Positions 8,760 through 17,643 of a DNA stretch of 64,000 bases are shown here, in pieces. The notes under the pieces are model-generated. The model was not told where the DNA came from, did no database searches, and was given only the letters and a program-made list of their open reading frames with translations. A program made the position numbers and the translations under genes. The stretch lies in assembly GCF_021568775.1 (NCBI RefSeq), contig NZ_JAKGSG010000011.1, positions 92,135 through 156,134 on the forward strand, given 5' to 3'. How positions within the stretch are numbered: the stretch's first letter is position 1; each line of letters starts with the position of its first letter. Source of the stretch: Antribacter soli. GTDB lineage: Bacteria; Actinomycetota; Actinomycetes; Actinomycetales; Cellulomonadaceae.

Positions 8760-10004
8760 TCAGGACACGACGACGCGGCCGTCCCCGACGGTGCAGCCCA
8801 GCTCGTCGGCGAGGATCCGCACCACCGCCCGCTCGGTCTCGGCCCAGGACCGGGCCCGCACGCTGCGGCTCGCGGCCCGCGCCACGTCGGGGTCGTGCCG
8901 TCCGACGGCGTCGGACAGGGCCGCGGCGAGGGCCGACGGCGTGGGCCGCGCCCAGGCGACGTGCGGGTTGTCCAGCACCGTCCGGGCGAACCCCGTGTCG
9001 TTGAGCACCGGGATGGTGCCGCACGCGAGCATCTCTTCGGGAACGAGCGAGATGTTCGTGAACGAGAGGCTGAGCCCGGCCGCCGCCGTCCGGTACAGCG
9101 CGGCCAGGCGCTCCGGCGTCAGGCGGCCGTGGTCCACCACCGGGAAACCGAGACCGGTCACGTGGTCGCCGTAGGCGTGGATCGGCTGGTCGGGGTGGAG
9201 CTCGTGGAACCGCTGCAGCGCGAGGACGGCGAGCCGGAACCCGCGCCGGTCGTTGCCGGGCTTGGCGTAGAAGACGACGCCGCGGCGCGGGCGGACCGGC
9301 TCCTCAAGCCGGTACTCGGACGTGTCGCCGCCGAACGGGACGAGGTCGCTCGGCACGTCGAGCTCACCGGCGAGGGCCTCCTGGACCATCGGCCCCAGCG
9401 CGATGTTCCGGAACCCGAACCGGTAGGTGTCGGCGGCGAACTCGTAGATGTCGCCCCGCGGGTAGAAGTACGGCTCGTAGTCCTGCACGAAGTAGAGCAG
9501 CCGGGTGCCCGGCGCCGCCCGGCCGGCCAGGACGTGCGCCGTCGGCCACGAGGACGCGACGGACGCGTCGAAGCCTGCGACGACCGGGCCCGCCGCCGCG
9601 ATGTCGCAGTCCAGCCAGGGCCACCCGGCCCGCACGATCTCCGCGTACTCCTCGACGGGGCTGTGAAAGCGGTTGTAGAAGAGCAGCGTGTTGCGCAGCC
9701 CGGCCTCCTGCGCCGCCCGCATCATGCGGAACAGCGTCGTGTGACCGCCGGAGCCGGCCGCGGGCGGGATGGCGAGCCAGGCGACCCGGGGCGGTCCGCC
9801 GTCCGCGGACCGGCCCGCGGGTACGGGGGCGCCGCCGTCGGCAAGCTCCGCTGCCCGGCGGAGGCCGAGCGCGTGGGAGTCCGCGAGGTCCTCGAAGAGG
9901 ATCGGGATGTCGAGCTCGCCGACGTCGAGGGCGTTCGCCACCCGCTGCACGGCGAGCTGGGCGAGGAGACGGGGCGGCTTGCGGAACCGGGCGAGGCGAG
10001 GCAC
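8760..10004 (-). CDS. WsaF-like glycosyltransferase
   Basis: About 414 residues. The segment 'GSGGHTTLFRMMRAAQEAG' near residue 85, 'LLYFVQDYEPYFYPRGD' and 'CGTIPVLND' near the C-terminus are features of WsaF-type rhamnosyltransferases (GT-B). It would add a deoxyhexose to the surface glycan. I chose the GTG at 10004: it lies one base after the asnB stop with a GGGG Shine-Dalgarno-like run upstream. A GTG at 10028 would give 8 more residues and a 23-bp overlap with asnB. It ends base-to-base with the convergent flippase gene. Confidence 0.85.
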   Translation of the reverse strand: MPRLARFRKPPRLLAQLAVQRVANALDVGELDIPILFEDLADSHALGLRRAAELADGGAPVPAGRSADGGPPRVAWLAIPPAAGSGGHTTLFRMMRAAQEAGLRNTLLFYNRFHSPVEEYAEIVRAGWPWLDCDIAAAGPVVAGFDASVASSWPTAHVLAGRAAPGTRLLYFVQDYEPYFYPRGDIYEFAADTYRFGFRNIALGPMVQEALAGELDVPSDLVPFGGDTSEYRLEEPVRPRRGVVFYAKPGNDRRGFRLAVLALQRFHELHPDQPIHAYGDHVTGLGFPVVDHGRLTPERLAALYRTAAAGLSLSFTNISLVPEEMLACGTIPVLNDTGFARTVLDNPHVAWARPTPSALAAALSDAVGRHDPDVARAASRSVRARSWAETERAVVRILADELGCTVGDGRVVVS

Positions 10005-10005
10005 G

Positions 10006-11883
10006 TCAGCCCCGGGTGCCCGGGCCACGCGCCCCGGCGACGCGGGCGTCGCGGATGCACACGTCGTGCCAGACCTCGAGGGACAGGAGCGTCCAGAGCC
10101 GGCTCTCCTCGTTGAAGCGGCCGCTGTCGTGACGCTCGAGCAGCCCGCGGACCGTGGCCCGGTCGAGGGTGCTCCCGACGAACGAGGCGTCGTCGGTCAG
10201 CCGCTCCCACATCGAGTCGCGCAGCCCCGAGCGGAACCACTCGTCGAGCGGCACGCGGAAGCCGACCTTCTTCCGGTCGACCACGGCCTGCGGGAGGTAC
10301 CGGCGCGCGACCTCCTTGAGGACCCACTTGGTGACGCCGTGGCGCACCTTGAACGCCGACGGCAGGCCGAAGGCCAGCTCGACGAGCTCGTGGTCGAGCA
10401 TCGGCGGGCGCAGCTCGAGCGACGACGCCATGCTCATCCGGTCACCGCGCTCCAGGAGGTTGTCGGGGAGCCAGCTCTCCAGGTCGTAGCGCAGCATGCG
10501 GTCGACGGCGTCGACGCCCTCGGGGAGGTCCCGCACGCGGTCGGGCGCCGGTGCCCCGCCGAGGAGCACCTGTCGCTCGCCGGCCGTGAACGGCGCGAAC
10601 CAGCTCTGGAGCTGGTCGCGCTCGGTGGGTGCCGCCACCGCGCGCAGCGCCACCCGGGCGCGCGCCAGCCTGCCCGGCAGCCGGGACTCCGTCATCCGGG
10701 CCAGGGCGCCGCGCACAGGGGCCGGCACCGCCCGCGTCGCGTCGAGCCACGGCGCGAGCCGGTACTTCGGGTAGCCGCCGAAGAGCTCGTCGCCGCCCTC
10801 GCCGGACAGCACCACCGTGACGTGCTTCCGGGCGAGCTCGGCCAGCCGGAACACCGCCATGTCGGCGGGCTCGGACACGGGGGCGTCCCGGTGCCACGTC
10901 AGGCGGGGCCACAGCTCCTCGAAGTCCGCGGCGCGCACGTGCACCTCGTGGTGACGCGTGCCGACGTGGTCGCTGACCATCCGTGCCCAGCCCAGCTCGT
11001 CGTGGCGCGGGTCGCCGAAGCCGGCGGCGAACGTGTCGACGGGCGCGTCGCCGCGCAGCTGCTTCATCACGGCGACGATCAGGCTGCTGTCCACGCCGCC
11101 GCTGAGGTACGACCCGACCGGGACGTCCGCGACCAGCGCGGCCTCGACCGCGGCGCGGACCGCACGGTCCACCGCGTCGACCGCCTCGGTCTCCGTCCAG
11201 CGGGCGCCCGGGTCGACGGCGGGCGCCGACCAGTACCGGCGGACGGTCACCGTGCCGTCGGGCAGGACCTCTGCCCGGTGCCCGGCGGGCAGCTTGCGCA
11301 CGCCGTCGAACAGGGTGTGGGGAGCCGGGACGGAGCGGCTCGCCAGGTACGCGTCGAGGCTGAGGGGGTCGACGGCGGGCGCGCCGTCCGCGACCGCGTT
11401 GATGCCCTTGACCTCGGAGCAGAACGTCAGCTGGTCGCCGTCGGCCCGGTAGTAGAGAGGCAGGACGCCGAGGCGGTCGCGCACGAGGTGCAGGACGCCG
11501 GACGGCCGGTGGTACGCGGCGAAGGCGAACTGTCCCCGGAGCCGGGCGACGAACCCGACACCGTGCCGGACGAGGCCCGCCAGCAGGACCTCGGTGTCAC
11601 CGTCGGTGCGGAACGGGTAGTCGAGGGTCGCGCGCAGGGCGCGGTAGTTGAAGATCTCGCCGTTGAACACGAGGACCCAGTCGCCGTCGGCCGAGTGCAT
11701 CGGCTGGTGCGACGCGGCGAGGTCGATGATCGAGAGCCGCGTGTGGGCGAGCCCGATGCCGGGCTCGGACCAGTGCGACGACTCGTCCGGCCCCCGGTGC
11801 GCGAGCACGCCCGACATGCTCTTCAACGAGGTCTCGGGCACCGGGACGCCGCGCAGGTCCCGGATGCCGGCGATGCCGCACAT
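10006..11883 (-). CDS. asnB: asparagine synthetase B (glutamine-hydrolysing)-like amidotransferase
   Basis: 625 residues beginning MCGIAG, so Cys2 is available as the N-terminal nucleophile of the class II glutamine amidotransferase domain (about residues 1-210). It is followed by the synthetase domain with the ATP pyrophosphatase loop 'SGGVDSSL'. The domain order and length match AsnB. In polysaccharide loci such proteins often amidate a uronic acid or an aminoacyl decoration rather than make free asparagine; the location supports that, but it is inference. The start is set by Cys2. It lies upstream of the WsaF-like gene on the same strand and diverges from the beta-helix protein gene. Confidence 0.93.
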   Translation of the reverse strand: MCGIAGIRDLRGVPVPETSLKSMSGVLAHRGPDESSHWSEPGIGLAHTRLSIIDLAASHQPMHSADGDWVLVFNGEIFNYRALRATLDYPFRTDGDTEVLLAGLVRHGVGFVARLRGQFAFAAYHRPSGVLHLVRDRLGVLPLYYRADGDQLTFCSEVKGINAVADGAPAVDPLSLDAYLASRSVPAPHTLFDGVRKLPAGHRAEVLPDGTVTVRRYWSAPAVDPGARWTETEAVDAVDRAVRAAVEAALVADVPVGSYLSGGVDSSLIVAVMKQLRGDAPVDTFAAGFGDPRHDELGWARMVSDHVGTRHHEVHVRAADFEELWPRLTWHRDAPVSEPADMAVFRLAELARKHVTVVLSGEGGDELFGGYPKYRLAPWLDATRAVPAPVRGALARMTESRLPGRLARARVALRAVAAPTERDQLQSWFAPFTAGERQVLLGGAPAPDRVRDLPEGVDAVDRMLRYDLESWLPDNLLERGDRMSMASSLELRPPMLDHELVELAFGLPSAFKVRHGVTKWVLKEVARRYLPQAVVDRKKVGFRVPLDEWFRSGLRDSMWERLTDDASFVGSTLDRATVRGLLERHDSGRFNEESRLWTLLSLEVWHDVCIRDARVAGARGPGTRG

Positions 11884-12128
11884 CAGGTCGCCCGGGTCGG
11901 GTCGGAGGCGGGCGATGCCGCCGCGAGCTCGGTCACGCCTTTTAATGTAGGGGGGCGGGACCGCGGCCGGGGGGACATCGCGGGCGAAAACCAGGCACGC
12001 CGCGGGCGAAAAGATCCCGCGCCGGGCCCTTCGTCCCGGGGTGGGGTGAATTCACCCGTGGCCGTTGCCGGTCCCTGTACCCCGTGCGAGCATCCGGTCC
12101 GGATGCCCAGTCCCTAGGAAAACGGTCC
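11884..12128. promoter_or_regulatory. divergent intergenic region between asnB and the beta-helix protein gene
   Basis: About 245 bp without a gene. It must hold the promoters of both flanking genes. The clearest element is the perfect 14-bp palindrome GGGTGAATTCACCC at 12044-12057, which shares its half-site with palindromes in three other intergenic regions of this locus. A sequence AGGA at about 12117 is the likely ribosome-binding site of the gene starting at 12129. No clear -35/-10 pair could be assigned. Confidence 0.5.
12044..12057. promoter_or_regulatory. perfect palindrome GGGTGAATTCACCC, candidate operator
   Basis: This 14-bp perfect palindrome lies 72 bp upstream of the beta-helix gene start and 160 bp upstream of asnB. 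A related palindrome GCGGAAATTCATCCGC is at 17505-17520, and separated half-sites are at 16722-16757 and 23422-23444. Regulatory function is inferred only from recurrence and position. Confidence 0.4.
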
Positions 12129-13331
12129 ATGAACCAAGAACCTCGACACCGACGTCTCCGGGTGACGCGCCGAGGACTCCGCAGGGTGGCCGCGCTGCTG
12201 CTCACGCTCCTCGCGACGGCTGTTCTCGTCCCGCTCTTCGCGGGCACCGCGGTCGCCCCCGGGCAGAGGGGGTTCGACGGCGGGCTCGTGGCGGGGCGAC
12301 AGTCGCCGGGACCGAGCGGTTCGCCGTCGGCCTCACCGTCGCCGTCGGTCTCGCCGTCGCCTTCGCCGTCGCCCTCCGTCTCGACGTCCCCGCCGCCGGC
12401 CCAGGCTGCGCCCGCCCCTGCGCCGGCCCCTGCGCCCGCTCCGGCTCCGGCACCGCAGGTGCCGGCCGCCACGTCGGGTCCCGGCTGGACCGTGAACGCC
12501 GCGAACGTCGGGCTGCGTCCGCACGGGCTGTCCTGTGCGGGCCTGCCCGAGTACACGGGCGACTGGCGGGTGCCCGCCGGGACCGTCATCTCCGGGATGC
12601 TGGTCACGACGGCGCTCGACCTGTCCGCCGGCGGGATCACCGTCGAGCGCAGCTGCGTCCAGCCGCGGTCCGCGGACCGCGGCATGCCGGTGCTGACGAC
12701 GACGAGCAACCTGACGGGGGCGATCGCGTCCTCCCCTGTCGTGATCCGGGACAGCGAGATCGACGGGTCGCTGCTCGACCGCGAGTCGGCGGCCTGGGCC
12801 ACGGCGTTCGTCGGCGTCGCGAACCTGACCGGGAACTACGTCCACGGATTCGGCAGCGGCATCGCCGTGATGAACGCGGGGTCGGCCCTGGACGCGCTGA
12901 TCGAGCGGAACTACGTGACCGGCCTCGTTGCCGTCGGGGACCCCGCGGCCGACGGGAACCACTCGGACGCCTTCACGGTGCGCGACTTCACGGCCGAGGC
13001 GCGGGCCGACCGGTCGCTCGTCGTGCGCAACAACCGGTTCGACTGCGACTCGCAGAACGCCACGGGCGCGCTCTTCATCCAGACGTACTCCGGCCGGATC
13101 GACAACGTCCTCGTCGAGGGGAACCTGCTCGAGGGCGAGGGGTTCCAGCTCGCGCTCGAGCGGACGAACGAGCCGTACGGCAACGTCCGGGCGAGGAACA
13201 ACCGGCTCACGGGCACCGGCTGGGGCGCCACGTACATGACCGGCGGGCCTGGATGGAGCCAGTGGTCGGACAACTACCTCTACGCGCCGGGCGCCGGTGA
13301 CGCTCGGGGCACCGCCGTCGCCGCGCCCTGA
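12129..13331 (+). CDS. secreted right-handed beta-helix protein with Ser/Pro-rich linker
   Basis: 400 residues. An Arg-rich start and a hydrophobic helix (about residues 17-38) form a signal peptide or membrane anchor. A low-complexity linker of Ser-Pro and Ala-Pro repeats spans about residues 60-115. The remaining 285 residues alternate short strands with Asn-rich turns ('RNNRFD', 'VEGNLLEGEG', 'NRLTGTG'), the look of a right-handed parallel beta-helix as in pectate-lyase-like or polysaccharide-modifying proteins. No catalytic set is identifiable. The ATG at 12129 has AGGA 9 nt upstream. Its place amid glycosyltransferase genes suggests an extracytoplasmic role on the glycan. Confidence 0.8.
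   Translation: MNQEPRHRRLRVTRRGLRRVAALLLTLLATAVLVPLFAGTAVAPGQRGFDGGLVAGRQSPGPSGSPSASPSPSVSPSPSPSPSVSTSPPPAQAAPAPAPAPAPAPAPAPQVPAATSGPGWTVNAANVGLRPHGLSCAGLPEYTGDWRVPAGTVISGMLVTTALDLSAGGITVERSCVQPRSADRGMPVLTTTSNLTGAIASSPVVIRDSEIDGSLLDRESAAWATAFVGVANLTGNYVHGFGSGIAVMNAGSALDALIERNYVTGLVAVGDPAADGNHSDAFTVRDFTAEARADRSLVVRNNRFDCDSQNATGALFIQTYSGRIDNVLVEGNLLEGEGFQLALERTNEPYGNVRARNNRLTGTGWGATYMTGGPGWSQWSDNYLYAPGAGDARGTAVAAP
12300..12475 (+). repeat. low-complexity coding repeat (Ser-Pro then Ala-Pro)
   Basis: Short degenerate tandem units such as CCGTCGCC and GCGCCGGCCCCT encode the Ser-Pro and then Ala-Pro linker of the beta-helix protein. Copy number is likely variable between strains; this is inferred from the repeat structure. 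Confidence 0.6.
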
Positions 13332-13387
13332 GGCGAGGCGTCACCCGGGGCCTCGGGCTCCGGCCTCCGGGCTCAGAGCCCAGGGGC

Positions 13388-14260
13388 TCAGGAGGCACCG
13401 GCGGTCGCCCGGCGCCGGAGCGCGTTCATCCGGTCGACGGCGTCGGGGCCGCCCACCAGAAGCACGGAGCGCTTCGCGAGCGCCCGGGCGGCCTCGCGAC
13501 CCGTGCGCAACGGGGAGTGGAGCAGCCGGTCCGCGGCGAGCTCGCGTCCGCCGGGCACCGGCAGGCCGTCCAGGCCGGACCCGAACAGCGCGCGATGGGG
13601 CACCGGGCTGGTGAGGGTGCCGCGGACGCGGTTGCTCACGTTCGTCCCGTGCACGACCTGCAGCCAGCCGGGCGACCCGCCGAGCCGGACCGCCGGCATG
13701 TGCCGGTCCAGGCGGTTGTGCCAGTCCGACCAGCACGACACGGCGCCGTCCCACGGCTCGGCGACCGAGCAGAAGGCGTTCGACGGGTCGCGGTGCGCGT
13801 AGAGCCGGTCGCCCTGCCGGATCAGGCCGTTGACCAGGTAGAGCGCCGTGCGCGGGGTCGTGGCGGCGGCCCCCGCCTTGAGGCGTGCCACGAAGTCGGC
13901 CGCCACGGCGTCGTCGTTGTCCAGGTTCGTCGTGAGCAGTCGCGCCGGCGCGCCGCCCACCGCCTCGGCGACGTCGGCCAGGAGGTCCTCGCGCGGGACC
14001 TCCGCGCGCCGCACCGCCCGGAACAGGCCGGCACCGGCCTCGTCGGCCCAGGACAGGAACCAGGCCGGGCTCTGCGGGTCCACATAGACGAGCCAGGAGA
14101 AGTCGCGGTCGGTCTGGGCAGCGACGCTGGGCAGGCAGTAGCGCTCGAAGAGGGCCACGCGGTCCCGGAGCCAGCCCTCCTTCGCCCGGATGGTCGCCTC
14201 CGCGCCCTTGGACGGCAGGTTGAAGCGGGTGAGCAGCACGTGGCTCACAGCGGGGTTCAT
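13388..14260 (-). CDS. putative rhamnosyltransferase-type glycosyltransferase (PF11316-like)
   Basis: 290 residues. Early 'SHVLLTRFNLP', then 'LFERYCLPSVAAQTDRDFSW', 'LVYVDPQSP' and 'TTNLDNDDAVAADF', the last holding the metal-binding DxD-type aspartates. This is the layout of the proteobacterial/actinobacterial putative rhamnosyltransferase family. Its ATG at 14260 overlaps the stop of the GT2 gene upstream by 4 bp. The 56 bp between its stop and that of the convergent beta-helix gene contain an imperfect GC-rich hairpin that may terminate both. Confidence 0.8.
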   Translation of the reverse strand: MNPAVSHVLLTRFNLPSKGAEATIRAKEGWLRDRVALFERYCLPSVAAQTDRDFSWLVYVDPQSPAWFLSWADEAGAGLFRAVRRAEVPREDLLADVAEAVGGAPARLLTTNLDNDDAVAADFVARLKAGAAATTPRTALYLVNGLIRQGDRLYAHRDPSNAFCSVAEPWDGAVSCWSDWHNRLDRHMPAVRLGGSPGWLQVVHGTNVSNRVRGTLTSPVPHRALFGSGLDGLPVPGGRELAADRLLHSPLRTGREAARALAKRSVLLVGGPDAVDRMNALRRRATAGAS

Positions 14261-15234
14261 CCGAGCTCTCCTGAGGTGTACGGGGTGGCCGACGCCGTGG
14301 CCGGCTCGTGCTGGGACCGGGGCGGGAAGCCGTTCCACCAGTTCGCCCGGCGCTCCCAGCCGACGGCCCACTTGCGCCCGCGCCCGGTGAGGCGCGAGCC
14401 CGTCGCCCGGAGCAGGACGCCGAGCCGCAGCAGGGTTACGGCCGTCGTCGCGCCGACGCCGCGGAAGTGCGTCCGCGCGTAGGTCACCTTCCCGGCCAGC
14501 ACGAGCGGGAGGCTGCCACCCTCGCCGGTGGACGACTTCCCGATCGCGTGGACCACCTCGGCGTCGGGCGTGATGATCGGGCGCAGGCCCGCGGCCCGGG
14601 CGCGGGCGCCCAGGTCGGCGTCCTCCCCGTAGACGAAGTAGCGCTCGTCGAGGCCGCCCAGCCGGTCCCACGTCCCGCGCCGGACCAGCAGGAGGCAGCC
14701 GGTCACCATGCCGACCTCGCGGACGGAGTCGCGCTGCCACGGACCCATCGATTCGGGGTCGAAGAGCCGGGAGCGGGGGAACAGCGTGGACAGCCCGAGC
14801 GCGAAGCAGGCCGTGCTCCACAGCGTGGGCAGGGCCCAGCACGAGGAGGGTTCGACCTCTCCCGTGACGGTGAGCGTGCGGCCGCCGTACACGCCGTGCT
14901 CCGGGTGCCGCTCGGCGAACTCCAGCAGGGTGCGCAGGGATCCCGGCCGGGCGATCGTGTCGGGGTTCAGCAGCAGGACCCACGGCGCGCGGGACGCCGC
15001 GACCCCCATGTTGACGGCTGCGGCGAAGCCGGTGTTGACGGCGTTGCGCACCAGCGTGACCTCGGGGTGGTCCAGCTCCACGAGGTCCGCCGTCCCGTCC
15101 GCCGAGGCGTTGTCGACGACGACGACCTCGGCGTCGAGGCCCGCGAGAGCGTGGGGGAGCGCGCCGAGGCAGCGGCCGATCCACTCCGCGCTGTCGTACG
15201 TGACGACGACGATGCTCACCACGGCTGGTCTCAT
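14257..15234 (-). CDS. glycosyltransferase family 2 (WbbL-like)
   Basis: 325 residues. A GT-A fold shows 'SIVVVTYDSAEWIGRCL', 'VVVVDNASADGT' (first Asp of the nucleotide site), 'NTGFAAAVNMG', 'LLLNPDT' (DxD-equivalent) and the catalytic-base region 'FVYGEDADLGARARAAG'. This motif set is typical of WbbL-like inverting rhamnosyltransferases. It is coupled by 4-bp overlaps to the acyltransferase before it and the glycosyltransferase after it. Confidence 0.9.
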   Translation of the reverse strand: MRPAVVSIVVVTYDSAEWIGRCLGALPHALAGLDAEVVVVDNASADGTADLVELDHPEVTLVRNAVNTGFAAAVNMGVAASRAPWVLLLNPDTIARPGSLRTLLEFAERHPEHGVYGGRTLTVTGEVEPSSCWALPTLWSTACFALGLSTLFPRSRLFDPESMGPWQRDSVREVGMVTGCLLLVRRGTWDRLGGLDERYFVYGEDADLGARARAAGLRPIITPDAEVVHAIGKSSTGEGGSLPLVLAGKVTYARTHFRGVGATTAVTLLRLGVLLRATGSRLTGRGRKWAVGWERRANWWNGFPPRSQHEPATASATPYTSGELG

Positions 15235-15767
15235 CGGGGTTCCCCTCTGCGGCGGATCACGCGGGCCGGGACGCCCGCGGCGAGGACACCGGCGGGTAGG
15301 TCGGTGGCGACGACCGCCCCGGCGGCGACGACGGTGCCGTCACCGATCGTGACGCCCGGCAGCACCACGACCCGGGTGCCGAGCCAGGTGTGCGCGCCGA
15401 TCCGCACGTCGGCCTCCCGCCGGGGCAGGCCGGCCACGGGGCCGTCCCCGGAGTCGAAGTCGTAGTTCGACGCGGTCACGAAGACCTCGGGCGCCAGCAG
15501 GGCGTGGTCGCCGATCTCGATCCGGCCGGACGTGTCGCCCGCCCACAGGTAGCACCACTGACCGACGTTGGCGCCGGCGCCCAGGACGATGCGGCTCCCG
15601 TTGCGGACCGAGACGGTGGGCGAGATGCGGGCACCGTCACCCTGGCTGGCCTCCAGGATCGACGCGCCGTCGTAGCCGAGGAAGTTCGCGACCCGCGCCC
15701 ACTGCTTCCACGTGCCAGGGCGCAGCAGGCGGGACGCGGCGGCGAGCGGCCCCCGGCGCGGGCTCAC
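15231..15767 (-). CDS. hexapeptide-repeat acyltransferase (WcaF/maltose O-acetyltransferase-like)
   Basis: 178 residues of left-handed beta-helix acyltransferase. The C-terminal half carries hexapeptide repeats ('RIGAHTWLGTRVVVLPGVTIGDGTVVAAGAVV' region) and the usual 'AGVPARVI' end. It probably O-acetylates a sugar of the repeat unit with acetyl-CoA. The frame is open far upstream, but I chose the GTG at 15767 because it overlaps the stop of the GT2 gene by 4 bp, as at every other junction of this operon. Confidence 0.85.
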   Translation of the reverse strand: MSPRRGPLAAASRLLRPGTWKQWARVANFLGYDGASILEASQGDGARISPTVSVRNGSRIVLGAGANVGQWCYLWAGDTSGRIEIGDHALLAPEVFVTASNYDFDSGDGPVAGLPRREADVRIGAHTWLGTRVVVLPGVTIGDGTVVAAGAVVATDLPAGVLAAGVPARVIRRRGEPR

Positions 15768-16627
15768 CGCTCGCTCCCTTGCGCCGCCAGCGCCACCCGC
15801 GAGGTCTCGTCCCGGTTCCACGCACCGGCCGCCCCGGAGCGGAGCAGGCTGCGGGCCCGCAGCAGCGCGGTGCCGTTGACCGCCAGGTACACGAACGCGG
15901 CGCCAACGAGCCAGGGACGCTCGCGGACGACGCCGGACCAGCCGGGCGCGGGGGACACGAGCGAGCGCCCGCGGGCGGCGAGCTGCAGGTTCCCGTAGGC
16001 GATGCGGACCTGCCGGCGCCAGAGGGCGGTCACGGTCCGCGGCGGGCGGACGACGAACGTGGCGCCCGGCGGGTTGTGCCGCTCCTGGTCGGTGAACAGG
16101 CCGTAGACGAACCCGTCGTCGGCCACGACGTCGGGGAAGGCGCCGAACCGCCGTCGGCCCGCCTCGGAGACGGCGTAGAAGCCTGCGCCCAGGGCGTGGC
16201 GGCGCACGTAGCCGAGCCGGGTGAACACCGCGAAGTAGGCCTTGACGGCAGGCCCGCAGCCCGCGGTGTCGACCACCGGCAGGGGGGCGGCGGCGACCTC
16301 GCCGCCTTCGAGGGCCGCGACGACGGACCGCAGGTCGTGCAGCGAGACCGAGACGTCTGCGTCGAGGTAGACCCGGGGGAACGCCGTCGCCGCATCGTCG
16401 CCCGCAGCGAGGGCGGCGATCTTCGATGCGACGGGGACCTCGACGACCCGGACGCCGGGGTAGCCGACGGCGACCTCCGCCGTCCGGTCGGTGCACCCGT
16501 TGCACGCCACCACGACCTCCAGCTCGCCAGGCTCGCCGCTCGTCAGGACCCGCAGGAGGTCACCGATCGTCGCCGCCTCGTCGTGGGCGGGGATCACCAC
16601 GCTCGCTCGGGGCGGGAGTGCTGCCAT
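15764..16627 (-). CDS. glycosyltransferase family 2
   Basis: 287 residues. The GT-A core has 'SVVIPAHDEAATIGDLL', 'VVACNGCTDRTAEVA' and 'VYLDADVSVSLHDL', the last being the DxD motif. The C-terminal third includes basic and hydrophobic segments, suggesting membrane association. It is the first gene of the four-gene minus-strand operon 13388-16627, so its promoter should lie in 16628-16773, where an inverted pair of GTTCATCCG/CGGGTGAAA half-sites is seen. Confidence 0.9.
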   Translation of the reverse strand: MAALPPRASVVIPAHDEAATIGDLLRVLTSGEPGELEVVVACNGCTDRTAEVAVGYPGVRVVEVPVASKIAALAAGDDAATAFPRVYLDADVSVSLHDLRSVVAALEGGEVAAAPLPVVDTAGCGPAVKAYFAVFTRLGYVRRHALGAGFYAVSEAGRRRFGAFPDVVADDGFVYGLFTDQERHNPPGATFVVRPPRTVTALWRRQVRIAYGNLQLAARGRSLVSPAPGWSGVVRERPWLVGAAFVYLAVNGTALLRARSLLRSGAAGAWNRDETSRVALAAQGSER

Positions 16628-16721
16628 CGTTCCTCCACGGCTCGGCGGTGTGCTCGCGCGCCCGGCGGACGCTCTGGCAGGTTAGCCAGCCGGAGGGTGC
16701 CGTTCGGGCGCCACCGGGCAA

Positions 16722-16757
16722 GTTCATCCGCCCCGGAGCGCCCGGTGGCGGGTGAAA
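16722..16757. promoter_or_regulatory. inverted half-sites GTTCATCCG ... CGGGTGAAA upstream of the GT2 operon
   Basis: In the 146-bp gap 16628-16773, GTTCATCCG at 16722-16730 and CGGGTGAAA at 16749-16757 face each other across 18 bp. The half-site CGG(A/G)TGAA recurs in three other intergenic regions of the polysaccharide locus. An operator role is inference. Confidence 0.35.
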
Positions 16758-16773
16758 GTGCGGGCGGAGCCGG

Positions 16774-17466
16774 TCAGCTGCGCGCGGCGACGATCGGGAT
16801 CGCCGTGGTGGGTGTGTCCCGCTGCTCGCGCAGCCAGCGCCGGCGTGCGCGGATCTCTAGGGTGAAGAGCACCGCGACGGTCGCGCCGGCACCGAGCACC
16901 CCGGCCATGCCGACCGCCCGGGACCGGCTGCCGGCGACGTGGTAGATGACGGTGGACTCGGGGGCGACGGTGACCGTGACGTCGTTGACCGGGGCGACCC
17001 CCATGTCCCGCTGCATGTCGTACAACTCGTCGGAGATCAGCTCGAACAGGGCCTTCTGGTCATGCTCGACCTCCTCGACCGACTCGCCGACGACCTCGGC
17101 GATCAGGACCTGCTCGCTGAAGTTGGGAGCCCACTGGCCGCCCGAGTCGGGCAGACGGACGGACCAGCCTCGGCGGATCCCGAGGCCGACGAGCGACACG
17201 TCGGAAGACCCGTACTTGGTGACCGCGCCCGGCCCGTTGATCTCCTTGGCGACGAGGCCGGCCGTGATGACGAGCGACTCGGACCGGGTCTCCAGGGAGT
17301 TCGGGTACAGGTCGCTCGGCGGCGCGAGGAACACGACCTGCGTGCGGGTCCAGTAGACGCCCTCGTCCTGGATCGCGGCCCAGGCGACCACAGCGGTGCA
17401 GAGGGCACCGACGAGCACGACCGGCCAGCGGCGCAGGGCGAGACCGAACAGGTCCCACAACGTCAT
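16774..17466 (-). CDS. Wzz/YveK-like chain-length determinant (co-polymerase) without kinase
   Basis: 230 residues. A hydrophobic segment at about residues 13-32 and a second at about 187-207 flank an extracytoplasmic domain; the C-terminus is short and basic. This two-helix topology matches Wzz/YveK polysaccharide co-polymerases, which set chain length. No BY-kinase domain or Tyr-rich tail is present and none is encoded nearby. It is transcribed away from a second, similar protein at 17644, the two sharing a 177-bp intergenic region. Confidence 0.75.
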   Translation of the reverse strand: MTLWDLFGLALRRWPVVLVGALCTAVVAWAAIQDEGVYWTRTQVVFLAPPSDLYPNSLETRSESLVITAGLVAKEINGPGAVTKYGSSDVSLVGLGIRRGWSVRLPDSGGQWAPNFSEQVLIAEVVGESVEEVEHDQKALFELISDELYDMQRDMGVAPVNDVTVTVAPESTVIYHVAGSRSRAVGMAGVLGAGATVAVLFTLEIRARRRWLREQRDTPTTAIPIVAARS

Positions 17467-17504
17467 GTCTCACCCCTCCAGCCCGGCTCATCACGACAGA
17501 GGTG

Positions 17505-17520
17505 GCGGAAATTCATCCGC
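17505..17520. promoter_or_regulatory. palindrome GCGGAAATTCATCCGC between the divergent chain-length genes
   Basis: This imperfect 16-bp palindrome lies in the 177-bp region shared by the two divergent Wzz-like genes. It aligns with the perfect palindrome at 12044-12057 around a common TGAATT core. Candidate operator for one or both genes. Confidence 0.35.
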
Positions 17521-17643
17521 TCTACGATGGAGAAACGGTGCTCGGCGTGCGGACGACCGGTACTCGGAGCGCACGGGCCCTCTGCAGGCACGATACCGTT
17601 TGGTGAGCCACATCCGAGAGGGCCGGGGAAGGAGCTCACCCGC

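Noticed and set aside
12044..12057. A CRP/cAMP-type operator
   Set aside because: The half-site is GGGTGAA, not TGTGA, and spacing varies among the sites.
15231..16505. A fused acyltransferase-glycosyltransferase from the long open frame
   Set aside because: The glycosyltransferase homology is in a different frame; the GTGA overlap at 15764-15767 gives two normal genes.
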